From the NCBI GenBank assembly GCA_037349105.1, contig JAYJMM010000113.1:4278001-4342000 (forward strand): a stretch of DNA of 64,000 nucleotides. Reading direction: 5' to 3'. The stretch is from Limnomonas spitsbergensis. Lineage: Eukaryota; Chlorophyta; Chlorophyceae; Chlamydomonadales. This document shows positions 34,501 to 47,843 of the stretch, piece by piece. Below the pieces are notes generated by a model, which did not search any database, was not told where the DNA came from, and worked only from the letters and a program-made list of their open reading frames with translations. Both the position numbers and the translations under genes were made by a program. Each line of letters starts with the position of its first letter. The first letter of the stretch is position 1.

Positions 34501-37500
34501 CTCTTCTTGCCATGCATGTCCCTGGGCCTGCCTGGCTCCGCCAGCCTGGAAGAGCAGTAGAAAGGACTGGGAAGGATGTTAGTGACCTTGCTCCCTCTCC
34601 CCCACGTCTTGTGATGCAGGTTCCTGGGGTCGCCTCGGTTCTCCAGCCTGGATATGATGAGGGTGAGGCTGATAGCTGCTGAACCTGATGGCAAGCTGAT
34701 AACTAAGTAGATGCATAGTATACCGAGAGAAATTATTAAACAATGTATCATAGCGTAACAATGGTTAATAGATGAACCTACCATACATTCATTCGCCAAG
34801 CAGTGTTCATTTTTTTCATGACTCAGCTACATATTAGCTACAACCAGGCTTCCCGCCAGAGGCCCCAGGTGTGGCAGCTCTATTTCTTTGAAGGTGTGGC
34901 CAGCTATGCTTCTTGGGCCACCCGCCGTAGGCCGGTCCAGGTTTGGTCCCAGTGGGGCCTCTGACGGCCGCCGGGCGGCCTGCTGATGGTGGCCGTGTAG
35001 CCGAAAAAAGAAGCACTTATGTGGAGATGCCCTTGCTGGCTGGAATGAGGTCAAAGTGGTCTGGAAGGGGATAGTAGTGGATGTCAGGGTTGGCTAAAGC
35101 ATGCAACTACAGCAGCTACCTCGTGCCACCGCCCACCGACAGTGCTGATTTTAGCCAGCCCGGCCACAAACACCGCGACGTCGCTTTATTTGCCAGGGTC
35201 CGGTAGCCCCAGCCAGACCTTGGAGGGTACGCACCAGCAGCTGAGGTGGCACCAGCAGCTCTGTGATGGCGGGCGGCTGTGGGGTCATGGTGCAACTTGC
35301 CCCGGCCAATGGCAATCGGCCGGTCGTGGTTTGTTACCGATCAGCCCAGTGGTGGCTGCCCTGGTTGTGTGTGGCCTTGAATGACCACTGGTGACATGTG
35401 ACCGGCTGTTCTGGGCCTGTCATGCTGAAGTGGCATAAGGCTTGCCTCAGGTTGGAAGTTACCTCTTGGCAGCCTCAAGTCATGTATCCCTCCTCGCTTC
35501 CTCCTGGTGCTCCGGTCCCATGGAGCATATGTCAAGTCCCCGGGATATTTTTGGGGCCACGTGCCTGGCCGCTGCCTTGGTACAAAGAGCTGCATATCTG
35601 TTGCAGTATTGCATTCCTTGGTACAAAGTGCTGCCTTGGTACAAAGAGCTGCATATCTGTTGCTGTATTGCATTCCTTGGTACAAAGTGCTGCCTTGGTA
35701 CAAAGAGCTGCATATCTGTTGCATTATTGCATTCCTTGGTACAAAGTGCTGCCTTGGTACAAAGTGCTGCATACCATATTGCATTCTTGTCGCCAACACG
35801 TTGCATTGTTGTTGTGTGGTTGTCCTCCCAAATGTGGACTGTTGCTGCTGAGCTGAGGTGCCTGACACATCCGCCGCCGCCCCGCATGGTCACGCACGCT
35901 ACCTCACATGGCACGGTCATGCACGCCGCCCCGCGTTGTTGCACACGCTACCTCACATGGCACGGTCATGCACGCCGCCCCGCGTTGTCGCACACGCTAC
36001 CTCACATGGCACGGTCATGCATGCCGCCCCGCATGGTCACGCACGCTACCTCACATGGCACAGTCATGCATGCCGCCCCGCATGGTCACGCACGCTACCT
36101 CACATGGCACAGTCGTGCATGCCGCCCCGCGTTGTTGCACACGCTACCTCACATGGCACGGTCATGCACGCCGCCCTATATGGTCACGCACGCTACCTCA
36201 CATGACACGCTCATGCCCGCCGCCCTGCATGGTCACGCACGCTACCTCACATGGCACGGTCATGCATGCCGCCCTGCATGGTCACGCACGCTACCTCACA
36301 TGGCACGGTCATGCACGCCGCCCTGCATGGTCACGCACGCTACCTCACATGGGACGGTCATGCATGCCGCCCCGCATGGTCACGCACGCTACCTCACATG
36401 GCACTGTCATGCACGCCGCCCTGCATGGTCACGCACGCTACCTCACATGCCACAGTCATGCACGCCGCCCTGCATGGTCACGCACGCTACCTCACATGGC
36501 ACTGTCATGCACGCCGCCCTGCATAGTCACGCACGCTACCTCACATGGCACTGTCATGCACGCCGCCCTGCATGGTCACGCACGCTACCTCACATGACAC
36601 TGTCATGCACGCCGCCCTGCATGGTCACGCACGCTACCTCACATGACACTGTCATGCACGCCGCCCTGCATGGTCACGCACGCTACCTCACATGGCACTG
36701 TCATGCACGCCGCCCTGCATGGTCACGCACGCTACCTCACATGACACTGTCATGCACGCCGCCCTGCATGGTCACGCACGCTACCTCACATGACACTGTC
36801 ATGCACGCCGCACTGCATGGTCACGCACGCTACCTCACATGACACTGTCATGCACGCCGCACTGCATGGTCACGCACGCTACCTCACATGACACTGTCAT
36901 GCACGCCGCACTGCATGGTCACGCACGCTACCTCACATGACACTGTTTGTTTCAGGTAGCACTCATCACAGCCTACAACCGTAAGGGGGGCGGGGGGCTT
37001 TTGCAGTAAGCCCTGTGGCTTGGGCCACCGGCCATCAGCTCAGCGGTGACTGTGTAGCTGCCTGCCGAGCTTAGTCTTTTCTACACTGAAACAAACCTGC
37101 TGGGACCCAAAATGAGCGCAAGGGGGGATTCCATATATCCCTTGGGGAGCTTTTGGGGGCCCTTTTTCTAAAGCTGACGCTTGGTTATGCGTGCTGCCTT
37201 GCAGTCCCACGGCCTTTACCTGGCGGACATCCCAACGCACGATCTGACGTCCGACTTCTTGCTTATGGCGGAGCAGAAGCAGATTGAGTCCAGCCTGAAG
37301 AACGAGTTTGAGGTGGGTATGGCGCGTTTTGCCTTGTTTATTGATTGATTCGTATACCAGCGGTGCATGTGAAGGGTGCATTTGATTGATTGATTTGTTT
37401 TTGTAATCATCCAAGAGGTCAGGTGCACATTTCGAGTGAGGGCCATATTACTTGGTCTGGAGAAGAACTTGAGGTGGTCATGTGTGAAACTGGAGGGAGG

Positions 37501-39712
37501 ACCCGAGCTTGATTCACTGCTTGAACTGGTGTTTTGGCTGATCCTAGAGTTGTAATTGGCTCAGCTCCCAAGCATGATAATGAATTATCTCACGGACAGC
37601 GCTGTGAATAAATTAGGGCCTCCTGGTTAGGGCCGTATATTTTCATCAGCTTTTTATTTTGCTGTTGTCCTAAGCAGCTTCGGTTTGTGTCATACCGGTA
37701 TATTGGTTTATCAATTTTCCGAGGCAGGTTTGGGGCACGTTCCAATCATTTCGTTCAAGAGGTAGGGCAAAGGGCATGTAGGGACTGGCAATGCTCTGCC
37801 TTCACTGCCTCACCCCTGCCCCTGCTGTGCCCTGCCCTGCTTCCTCCAGAACAAGACCATTCACCTGGAAGCCACGACCCTGAGGTTGGACGAAGAGTGC
37901 AGGCTGGCAGAGAAAGAGAAGGCCCAGTGAGTGTGCATGACAGCCCCTGTAGACCCAGACTTAAGCCTTTAGGTTTGCCTAGTTTAATTTACCCTTCCTA
38001 CATAAATTCTGGTCCTTTGCTTAGCGTGTAGGTTTACGTGTACTGGGACATGGTTCACCCTTAGCCTACATTTTGGTGCTTCACCCTCCCTGGCCGATGT
38101 GGCAACGTGCTGCGCCGCAAAGCCCTCTCCCCCCCCTTACGGAGCCGCCTCAGTCCACCAAGCCCTCCCGCCTCTGCCCTAGTTCCGCAGAGCAGGCTGA
38201 AGGAGCACCTGGCAGGGGCCTTGCACAGCCATGATGGTTGGGCCGCGCTCTTTATTACCAAACTACTCTCTTCCCCCGTACGGCCGAGCAGGCTCAAGGA
38301 GCACCTGGCAGCGCCCCCGCACAGCCATGATGAAGTGTTGACCTGTGCACTTGGTTACCTAACTTCCTTTTGCCCCTGTTTCGCTGATCAGGCTGAAGGA
38401 ACACCTGGCAGAGGCCTTGCACAGCCATGATGAAGTGTTGACCCATGCATTTGAAAGACTTTTAAATACTTTGCGTCCAGACAAGAGTGAAAATGCATTA
38501 ACCTGACTGCCGTCTGCCCCCGTAGGTGTAAATAAACTGAAGCAGGGCCTGGCACAGGCCTTGCACAGCTATGATGGTTGGGCCGCGCTCTTTATTACCT
38601 GACTGCACTCTGCCCCCGTACCACCGAGCAGGCTCAAGAAGAACCTCGCAGAGGCCTTGCACAGCCATGATAAAGGAGTGGGCCGCGCAGCGCTCAGTTT
38701 GGACACCCCTGCCGACATGGCCATCAAGCTGCTGGACAACCTGATCATGGGCGAGGAGGTGGGGGACCCAACGGTGTGCGTAGAAGACACTGCAGATCAT
38801 TCTGCTGCTGCTGCTGCTCCTGCTGTCTCTGATGTTGTTGTTGATGCTAATGCTGCTGCTGATGCTGTTTTTTGCTGTTGTTGCTGTTGCTTCAGATGCC
38901 AATACCGCTGCTGCTGGTGGCTGCCGATGTCAATGTTGTTGCTCCTGCTGCTGCCGTGGCACTCCGGCTGATACCACAGCTGCTGGCTGCTGCTGCTGCT
39001 GTAGCATGCTGGCTGACTGGCTGCTGCTGCTGCTTGCTGCTGCTGTAGCATGCTGGCTGGCTGCTGCTGCTGCCCCTGCCCCTGCTGTAGCATGCTGGCT
39101 GCTGCTGCTGTAGCATGCTGGCTGGCTGGCTGCTGCTGCTGCCTCTGCTGTAGCATGCTGGCTGCTGCTGCTGTAGCATGCTGGCTGATGGTTGCTGATA
39201 CTGATGTGGATGCAGACTTTGATGTTGATTTTGATGCTGGTGCTGATACTATTTTTTTGGTTGATGCTGCTGCGGCACTCAGGTGACCGTGTCTGATATG
39301 ATGGACGTGCGGAATGCGCTTCTGAGAGCCGGCACGAACATGTGGCAACCACTGGATTTTAAAGTGGGCAGAAGCCTGGGCACCGTCCTGGAGGGAGATG
39401 ATGACAATGAGATCAACCAAGCGCTGGAGCAGCTGCTCATATCGAAGAAGGTGCGTTGAGTGAGGGGAAGGGTGGAGGCTTTGGAGCTGTTGGAGGGCGA
39501 TGCTGATGATGATGGTGATAACGAGATCAACGGCTGGAGCATATACTCATATCGGAGAAGGTGCGGTTAGTTGAAGAGAAATGGCTGAGGCCTCGGCACT
39601 GTTTGAGGGCGATTATGATGATGATAACAAGATCAACTGCTGGAGCAGCTGCTCATATCAAAGAAAGTACATTTAATTGAAAGGGCTAAGCCAGTGCACC
39701 GCACTGGAGGGC

Positions 39713-39795
<83 letters not shown>

Positions 39796-42700
39796 GATCA
39801 ACTAGGTACTGGAGCAGCTACTCATATCAAAGAAGGTATTTTGGAGGCCTGGGCAAGATTGGAGGGTCGTGATGATGATGATGATGGTAATGATGATAAT
39901 GATGATGATGAGATGAACTAGGTACTGGAGCAGCTACTCATATTGAAATATGTCTCGTGTACTTGAAGCAGCGTTGTTGCCCAAAACATTCTTGGTTTGT
40001 CGACTGGGCGGCTCCTGTTCACAGAAATGTGGGTTTCAATCAGGGATTAGCAGCTGCCACCCGTGCATGCACGGTTACCAGCTGCTTTAGCAACCGCACT
40101 GTTGGTGGGTGCTCTTGCCCAGAAATGTGAATTTCATTGACAGAGTAGCTGTTACTGCCCACAAAGTGAGTGATACCTGTCATGGTCAGCAACTCTATCC
40201 TGCTGCCCAGGAGTTGCATTTTTTTCTCTCTAAGCGCACTTCAATTGCACTTCTGCTCCATCACGGCCTGTGGTCGTTGGGGCGTGATGCAAGCCAACCC
40301 TGCTGCTTGGGCCACCGGCTGTAGGCCGGCCAAGGCTTGGCCCCGATGGGCCCAGTGGTGGCATCCCGCCATCCCGGTGTGGCATCCCCTTCGAGGAGCG
40401 CAAGGAACAAATCTGATCAAAAGCTGGAAGTGGAGCAGAGCGGGCTCAAGTTTATCGCAGCCACATCGCCCCTGCTGTAGGGGTTAGCTGAGAACTGGGC
40501 ATTGCAAGGGAATCGACCGTTGTACCTCTGTCGTCACGTTAGCCACTTTTCCACTGCCACATCGCCCCTGCTGCAGGGATCAGCTGAGGACTGCACACTG
40601 CAGGGGCAGGGCTTGCCGTCGCTGCTGTCCTCACATTTATTGCTGCCACGTCGCCCTCCCTAGTGTACTGGGAAAGTACTACTTGCTCCGAGACGACGCC
40701 TTCATGTTTTAGAATGCAGACTGGAGGGGCTCAACTTTGTCGCTGCCGCCGCCAAATGACTGATCCTGCTGCAGGATTCTGCACAGGACTGCTGCAGTAC
40801 TAAGACAACTTTTGTCGTATCAAGATAACTACTGTAGTGCTCAGAAAACGGTTTTTATTACCGATACTCAGAAAATGTCTGTGGTACTAAATTTTCCGGA
40901 AATTTCCTTCTATCAGATGACGCCTTGAAGTTTCAGACCTGAGGGGCTAACCTTTGTCGCTGCCGCTGCCACTTCACCACCCCTGCTACAGAGCTCTGCC
41001 AAGGACTACCCGCTTCTGGATGACGACTTGATGTTTTGGACTAGAGATGACTTGGTGACCATCGGCAACGATAGCAGCGAGGACGGCAGAGAGCTGCGTC
41101 GAGAGCCGCGCAAATCCAACTGCAACAGCAGCAGCGACAACGGCGGCGGCGGTGGCCTCCTCAACCTTTGGGGCGACCAAGAACAATCAGGGGCCTCTCC
41201 CGTGAAGCGTTTCAAATCCCAAACGGACCAGCTCCTGTCCACGTACCTGCTCAATGAGCCTGTGCAGTCTTCGTGCCCCTTGATTAAGGAAACGTTCTGC
41301 CCGGATCCCGCTGCTGCCGCTCCTGCAACCCTTGCAACCTCCCGCTGGAATGTTCGCCGCATGCATCAGAGGGCTAACTTTCAGGAGATGAGTGAGGACG
41401 TGGAGGAGAGTGACTTTGGGGCGTTGGGGGCAAGCGCCCACGACGCCGGCCACGGCACCAGTCACAGCACCAGCCACGGCACCAGCCAGAGCAACGGCAG
41501 GAGGCATGGCAACGGCACAGGCCGGGGCTCGCTATACGCACGAGAGCCCTCCATCCTGGCTGTGTACGACAACCGAACTTTTCCAATGCCAATGATTGTC
41601 CCAGATATGCTGATGAAAGTCATCAAGCAACCCTCTGACTGGGTGAGGATTAAGGTTTAGGGTTTATGAGGTTGATCGTCATCAATCTGCATTCTGACTT
41701 GGTGAGGTTCAGGGTTTATGTTGTTGGTCGTCATCAAGCAGCAACCTGACGGGGTGAGATGCAAGAGCTTGAATATCCATGAGAGGCAAAGCTTTATGAG
41801 GGGCTGGGCAGTACCGTAGATATGACTTGCCTTCCCTCTGGTATGAAAATGCGTTTTCTTTTAATGCTGCCCTTGGGGCAAATGATCGACCATATCTCAT
41901 AATTTCTGACTAAAACCTGGTGTCGATAATTAGTATTTGTGTGGATCCCTTAACCCCAAACAACGTTAATTGTGAAAGAAGGCAAAGCAAATCTACAGTT
42001 TGAGTGAAAGGGCACAGGGTGGGCTGTATGAGATGCTGGAGTTTTGTATCCAGGGTAGCTTCCTCAAAGATCGACAGTCTGGTGTGCGCTGGAAAAAGCC
42101 ACTGCTCGTCCAGGTCTCTCTCAGAGCCTGTCCAGGGGCCTAGCGGGCGGAGTGGATGTGCGGCTGCCTGCCATATGTGGTCTGGTGTGCGCTTAACTTG
42201 ATTCGTTTGCATCCTTGTAGCTGGCCAGGGCTCGGAGTGGAGTGGATGCGTGGCTGCCTGCCAAACATCCTCTGGTGTGCGCTTAACTTAATTCGTTTGC
42301 ATCCTTGCAGCTGGCCAGGGCTCTGAGTGGAGTGGATGCGTGGCTGCCTGCCAAACATCCTCTGGTGTGCGTTAAGCTTCATTCGTTTGCATCCTTGTAG
42401 CTGGCCAGGGCTCTGAGCGGAGTGGATGCGTGGCTTCTGCCAAACATCCTCTGGTGTGTGCTTAACTTCATTCGTTTGCATCCTTGTAGCTGGCCAGGGC
42501 TCTGAGTGGAGTGGATGCGTGGCTGCCTGCCAACCATCCTCTGGTGTGCGCTTAACTTCATTCTTTTGCATCCTTGTAGCTGGCCAGGGCTCTGAGCGGA
42601 GTGGATGCGTGGCTGCCTGCCAAACATCCTCTGGTGTGTGCTTAACTTCATTCGTTTGCGTCCTTGTAGCTGGCCAGGGCTCTGAGCGGAATGGATGCGT

Positions 42701-45700
42701 GGCTGCCTGCCAAACATCCTCTGGTGTGTGCTTAACTTCATTCGTTTGCGTCCTTGTAGCTGGCCAGGGCTCTGAGCGGAATGGATGCGTGGCTGCCTGC
42801 CAACCATCCTCTGGTGTGTGCTTAACTTCATTCGTTTGCGTTCTTGCAGCTGGCCAAAGTCTTGGGCGGAGTGGATGCGTGGCAGTATGACTCCTTCGAG
42901 TTGGAGGAGGCGAGTGAGGGTCGACCGCTGTCTTGCCTCGCGTTCCACCTGATGAAGAAGATGGACTTGATCAGGAGGTTCAGCTTGGACGAGCGGAATC
43001 TGGCCAAGTGAGTTTGCCCTATACACATTAAGTCACCCTGGGCCTTAAATCACCTTGGGCCCTTAATCCCGCCTGATAAAATAGCTCAACGTGGTGAAGA
43101 GGGTACGGTTGGAGTGCAACCCTGGACCTTAAGCCCGTTCGATCTGATGAGGAAGTGGGACCGAGTCGAGGTCTTGGATGGTCTAAAGTAGATGGCAAAG
43201 TGGCAAAAAGTTGTGGATGCACTTGCCTAAACTGGCAAGAGGTTTTGGATGGACTGGCAGAACTGGAAAAGCGAGTCAAAGCCCGACTGTGCTGACTCGG
43301 GCAAGGGTGGGCCGGTGATGGGTGGGTGGTGGATGATGAGCTCTGAGGCCACAGCCATGCTGTTACGATACATTACTGGTATATTAACATTAATATTACC
43401 GTATTGAGCAACTCGTGAATCACCTCGGCCTGCAGTTTTGTTGATGGCATCGAGCGCAGTTGAAGTGCCAGCAACCCATACCGCATCCACGCCACCACCT
43501 TGCACGCTGAGAAACACTACGGTCTTCCCTCTGTCTGCAGGTTCTTGATGCGCATCGAACACGGCTACAGCGCCAGTAACCCATACCACTCACGCATCCA
43601 CGCGGCCGACGTGCTGCGCAGCTTCCATGTGCTCCTCACGCGCGGCGGCGTGCTTTGTGCCCTGGTGGCCTCGGCGCGCGCCTCTCGCGAGGAGGCAAGG
43701 AGCGAAAGCTCTCAAACACTCGAGTTAGAGGACATACCTATGGTGTGTGTGTTGTTAGCTGTGTCCATACCCTGAGGTTCATGCTCAAATCTTCATACTG
43801 AATCCTTCACCCTAAACCCCTCACCCTGGAAATTATCAAGACCTCTCAACCTTGAACACAACGCAACTTTTGGTTTATTTCCCTCGCTTCATTTTATAAC
43901 CATTCGGGATGACTTTTTGCGTTTTTGTCCAAGCTGTTTGTGGTGATCAAACGTATCACACATCGAATCCAGGATGCTTGCTGGGCCTCGCTGGAACTAA
44001 CAGCCACGAATTCAAAACTTGCGCATCTAAAATGCACCGCACAGGATGAGAACAAGGTGTTGTCCAAGCTGTTTGTGTGCTACTTGGCTGCGATCGTCCA
44101 CGATTATGAGCACAGGTGCGCAGAAGGTGAAGCAAAAAAAATGCAACCAGGTGTGTGGTGGGACAGTGATCAGTGCAGTGATTATTTTTGGGGGTACAAG
44201 TTCACCTTCCACAGGTCGCCCTGCGCCTGCCAAAATATATGGTGGTGGTGGATATATGGGTATATAGGTCTGATATATATGGTGGTATTGGATATATAGG
44301 TATATAGGTATGTTATATATGGTGGTGGTGGATATATAGGTATATAGGTATGATATATATGGTGGTGGTGGATATATAGGTATATAGGTATGTTATATAT
44401 GGTGGTGGTGGATATATAGGTATATAGGTATGATATATATGGTGGTGGTGGATATATAGGTATATAGGTATGTTATATATGGTGGTGGTGGATATATAGG
44501 TATATAGGTATGATATATATGGTGGTGGTGGATATATAGGTATATAGGTATGATATATATATGGTGGTGACTATTATAGCATTATTGCATTGCCCCCTCC
44601 CCCCTCAGTGCCCACAGCTGTCCCTCCCACCACCAAAGATGATTGGTGTCAACTGTCAACAAGGATTTCTTTTTTTAAGGCCAACAGACGTCTTCTGCCC
44701 TGATGCTACCCTGTGCCCACTCGTTGCTGCCCCCTCCTGTTCCACCCTTCTGGGGTGTCGTAAATGAAAAAATAAACAAGATGTACCAGTATAAACAATA
44801 AAGGGGTGTCAACAAAAATACCTCGTTAGGCACCGCGCTGCTCTAGCCCTAATGCCCCCCTGTGCTAATTTCTGCCCCTCCCCCCTTTCTTGCCCAGTAG
44901 TGCAATAATGACTTCCTCGACAAGTCCAGCGCTGCTTTCCCTTGCTGCCCCCTGTGCCCATTTCTGCCCCTCCCCCCTTTCTTGCCCAGTAGTGCAATAA
45001 TGACTTCCTCGACAAGTCCAGCGCTGCTTTCCCTTGCTGCCCCCTGTGCCCATTTCTGCCCCTCCCCCCTTTCCTTGCCCAGAGGCGTCAATAACGACTT
45101 CCTTGTCAAGTCGAGCGACCCTCTTGCCCTGCTGTACAACGACGTCAGCCCGATGGAGAACCACCATGTGGCGGCGGCATTCACACTCATGAGGGAAGAA
45201 GAGTACAACTTCTTCCCGGTCAGCATGAAGAGGGTGCGCGTGGGTCAAGGGGGGCGGGGTATAGGGTTGAGTGTGTGCCGCAAAAGGCGCAAGCATTCAC
45301 ACTTTCTGTGAGGGAAGGGGTGTTCATACTTGTCTGGCCCGCACAAAGCGGGTAGGATGCAGGAGGGGTCTACCGGTACCGTAGTATTATAAATAAATGA
45401 TAAATAAATAAAAATGCCCCCTGATTAAGCCCCCCGTTTGGCCGTAGCACTAGGTGGGCTACACCGGCTACACCTAGTGTTGTGTTTATCGGGGGTTTCC
45501 AAGATGGCAGCATTTGCTGTCACGAGGAAGGAGGGGCGGAAGTCCTTCTCGGACAGCTCAGAGAGAGAGGAGGATGCAGGAGGGAGGGGGGATCGGGGGA
45601 GGAGCAGCAGCCACGCGCCAAGGAAGATCAAGATGTGGGAGGGGAAGGGGGAGGGGGCGCAGCCCCACACCAACGCTCCTCATGTGGGGCGTCTCGAAAA

Positions 45701-47811
45701 GCGATGGCTCAGCGGAAAGCTCAGGGTGCTTTTTTGTTTTAGACGCCGGCAACATCCCGGCGCCACAATGTGCGTGGCCAGGCAATCGCATATCACCCAT
45801 GGATAAAAGTAGGCAGTGCAGTGCAGTACGGTACGGTACGGTACGAGATTAATACAGGACAGTTCAGTTAAGCATCATAGCAGCTCATGGGGCAGTTCAT
45901 TATTAAGGCAATACAGGACAGTACCGAATCATATATTATATTACACTGACACCAACGCCCTCCCCCCCCTTTTTCCTAGGCAATATATAAACCCTAGGCA
46001 ATATGTAAACCCTGGGCAATATGTAAAACCTAGGCAATACGTAAAACCTAGGCAATGTGTCAACCCTAGGCAATATGCAAACCCTTCCAGCTGTTTGTGC
46101 CTTTGTGCCCAGGTCGAACTTAAAGGATGACCTGTTCGCCCCCTCCCTCCTGCATAGTTCAAGGAGCTCCTGCGCAAAGATGTCATCGAGCTGGTCCTGG
46201 CCACCGACATGAAGCAGGTCGGTGACCAGAGCTGTTGACCGCACGTCCAGGTATGGATTCAAAAAAAACGCCGGAATTGTGAAAATGTGCAGTGATGTCA
46301 TCGAGTCAGTCCTGGCCATTGAGGTCTGTGGCTGGTATGCAAGGGAGTCCCTTGGCAGAGGCAAGGTGCTGACGCCTCGATGGGTTCCTTAAGCTCCGTC
46401 TAGGAATTTTCGGAGCACTGGTTGAACGTCCTCAAATCCAGCTTAGTGGTGATCTTGTATGATCACACTTGTTTTACATCACACTTGCCAACTTGTGTGA
46501 TGGGACTGTGATGTCTCATTTGGAGCTCTGTCTTCAGCACCCAGTGGAACGTCCTTGATTCCTGGCGCTGGTGCTAGGGTGTCTCGAGTCGCCCTCAGCC
46601 GCCTGTTTGTCACTTGCCCTGAACCCTACAATCTCAACTCAAACCCTGCTCTTAGCCGCCCATTCGTCACTTACCACCTCTTCTCCTGGCTTCCTGTCAC
46701 CGAACACGATCGCCTGCTGCTTTGAAGCCTCTTTGGCTTTCGGAAACAAATACTTCGCTGTGAGGACTGTATGCTGCCATGCAACCTGCCTCCTGCCCTC
46801 ACTCCTTGCACACTTTTTCTCACTTTTTCCTGCGCCTCTCGCCCACTTTTGCTCTCTCGTTACTTCTGTGCGTTGCCCCCCCTCCCTCTCTCTCTTTGCA
46901 TTCAGCACTTTTCGATCAGCAGCATCTTTGCCGCCAAGGCCATGCCCATGCACGGTGTCGTGTCGTCAGAGAGGACGCGGCGGCCGCCGACTACTCGATC
47001 TGTAAGCAAGGAGCACGCGCAGAGCTCGAGGGATTCCATTGCGGGGAGCTTTGTCATGGAGTCGGCCATGGCCATGCCCTTGTGGGATGCTGAAATGCAC
47101 ATGCTGATCACGAAGGTATGAATTGTTTAAGGTGTGAAATGCACATGCTGATCGCAAAGGTATGAAATGCACAGCGTTTGGAATGCACAAACTAACTGTT
47201 GAGGTATGGAACACAACAAATGTATGGAATTCATGATGGCAGGATTACAGCAGGGCCGCGTATGCACCATCAGGGTTCTGCATTGGCAATTGGCCTGCCT
47301 AGGTAGCCCGCCTGCCTAGGCAAATGGCCTGCCTACGCAAATTACCTGCCTAGGCGAATGGCCTGCCTACGCAAATGGCCTGCCTAGGCAAATGGCACCA
47401 TCACATGCTGCATGTCTGAAAGACTTCCTGAAACTGCTGCAATGTCCGCACCGCATCTTAATACTGCACGAAGCTGTGAAGGTGAGCCATCCCAGTCCAT
47501 TCTGCCGCACATCCCCGTGTATGTGGCGCTCGGAAGTGTGAACACCCAATGCACCTGACTGTGAGCTGATGGGTTCTGGAGCCCTTCCAGTGTGCCCATC
47601 ATCTTATATGCATATTTGGAAACAGGACACTGCGGGCGGTGTTCAAGTGTGCTGACCTGTGGGGCACCGGACTGCTCTGATCTGCAGGCTCTTGAAGCCA
47701 CTCCAGTATCCCGAAGCATCCCCGATTGAAGTTGCTGGAGGCGACACTCTTATCTTTTGCTTGGACTTACCAAAACAGGAGCCCGGCAACCCTATCAAAC
47801 CTGAGATGCTG

Positions 47812-47843
<32 letters not shown>

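Larger units (their letters stand above)
32416..37312 (+). other. HNOBA domain exons 6-11
   Basis: Residues 179-365. The split codon between exons 6 and 7 restores [20 protein letters not shown], the FPFHxxFDRDL start of HNOBA domains. Exon 8 ends [10 protein letters not shown], like LKGQMIY. Exons 9 and 10 give [20 protein letters not shown], like SDSILFLCSPSVMNLDDLTR. Exon 11 gives [20 protein letters not shown], the near-invariant GLYLSDIPLHDATRDLVL. HNOBA (a PAS-like fold) mediates dimerisation and passes the H-NOX signal to the catalytic part in guanylate cyclases. Here it keeps every landmark. Confidence 0.92.
37850..41642 (+). other. Coiled coil and linker, exons 12-15
   Basis: Exons 11 to 13 continue as a charged helix ([30 protein letters not shown]), the signalling coiled coil that in cyclases leads straight into the cyclase domain. 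Instead, exon 13 carries [20 protein letters not shown] and exon 14 [20 protein letters not shown], a pattern I associate with the region in front of PDE catalytic domains in algae and protists. Exon 15 (217 residues) is mostly low complexity (asparagine/serine/glycine runs and an [14 protein letters not shown] stretch) and ends with [20 protein letters not shown]. No GGDEF, cyclase or GAF motif is present. Confidence 0.8.

Noticed and set aside
35442..36842. A 466-codon frame through the 59-bp and 49-bp repeats
   Set aside because: It is a by-product of a 49-bp unit being read in three successive frames inside intron 10.
38797..39420. Glutamine/serine-rich and polyleucine frames in intron 13
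   Set aside because: Translation of CTG/CAG microsatellite; no conserved domain and on the edge of exon 14.
37850..42849. A guanylate cyclase domain hidden between HNOBA and PDE
   Set aside because: I read all three plus frames for cyclase landmarks and found none; exons 12-15 are continuous in frame and lead into the PDE.
45438..45852. Plus-strand frames of 86-122 codons in intron 19
   Set aside because: They lie between exons that must join (PVSMKR to FKELLRKD) and show purine-rich low-complexity sequence only.
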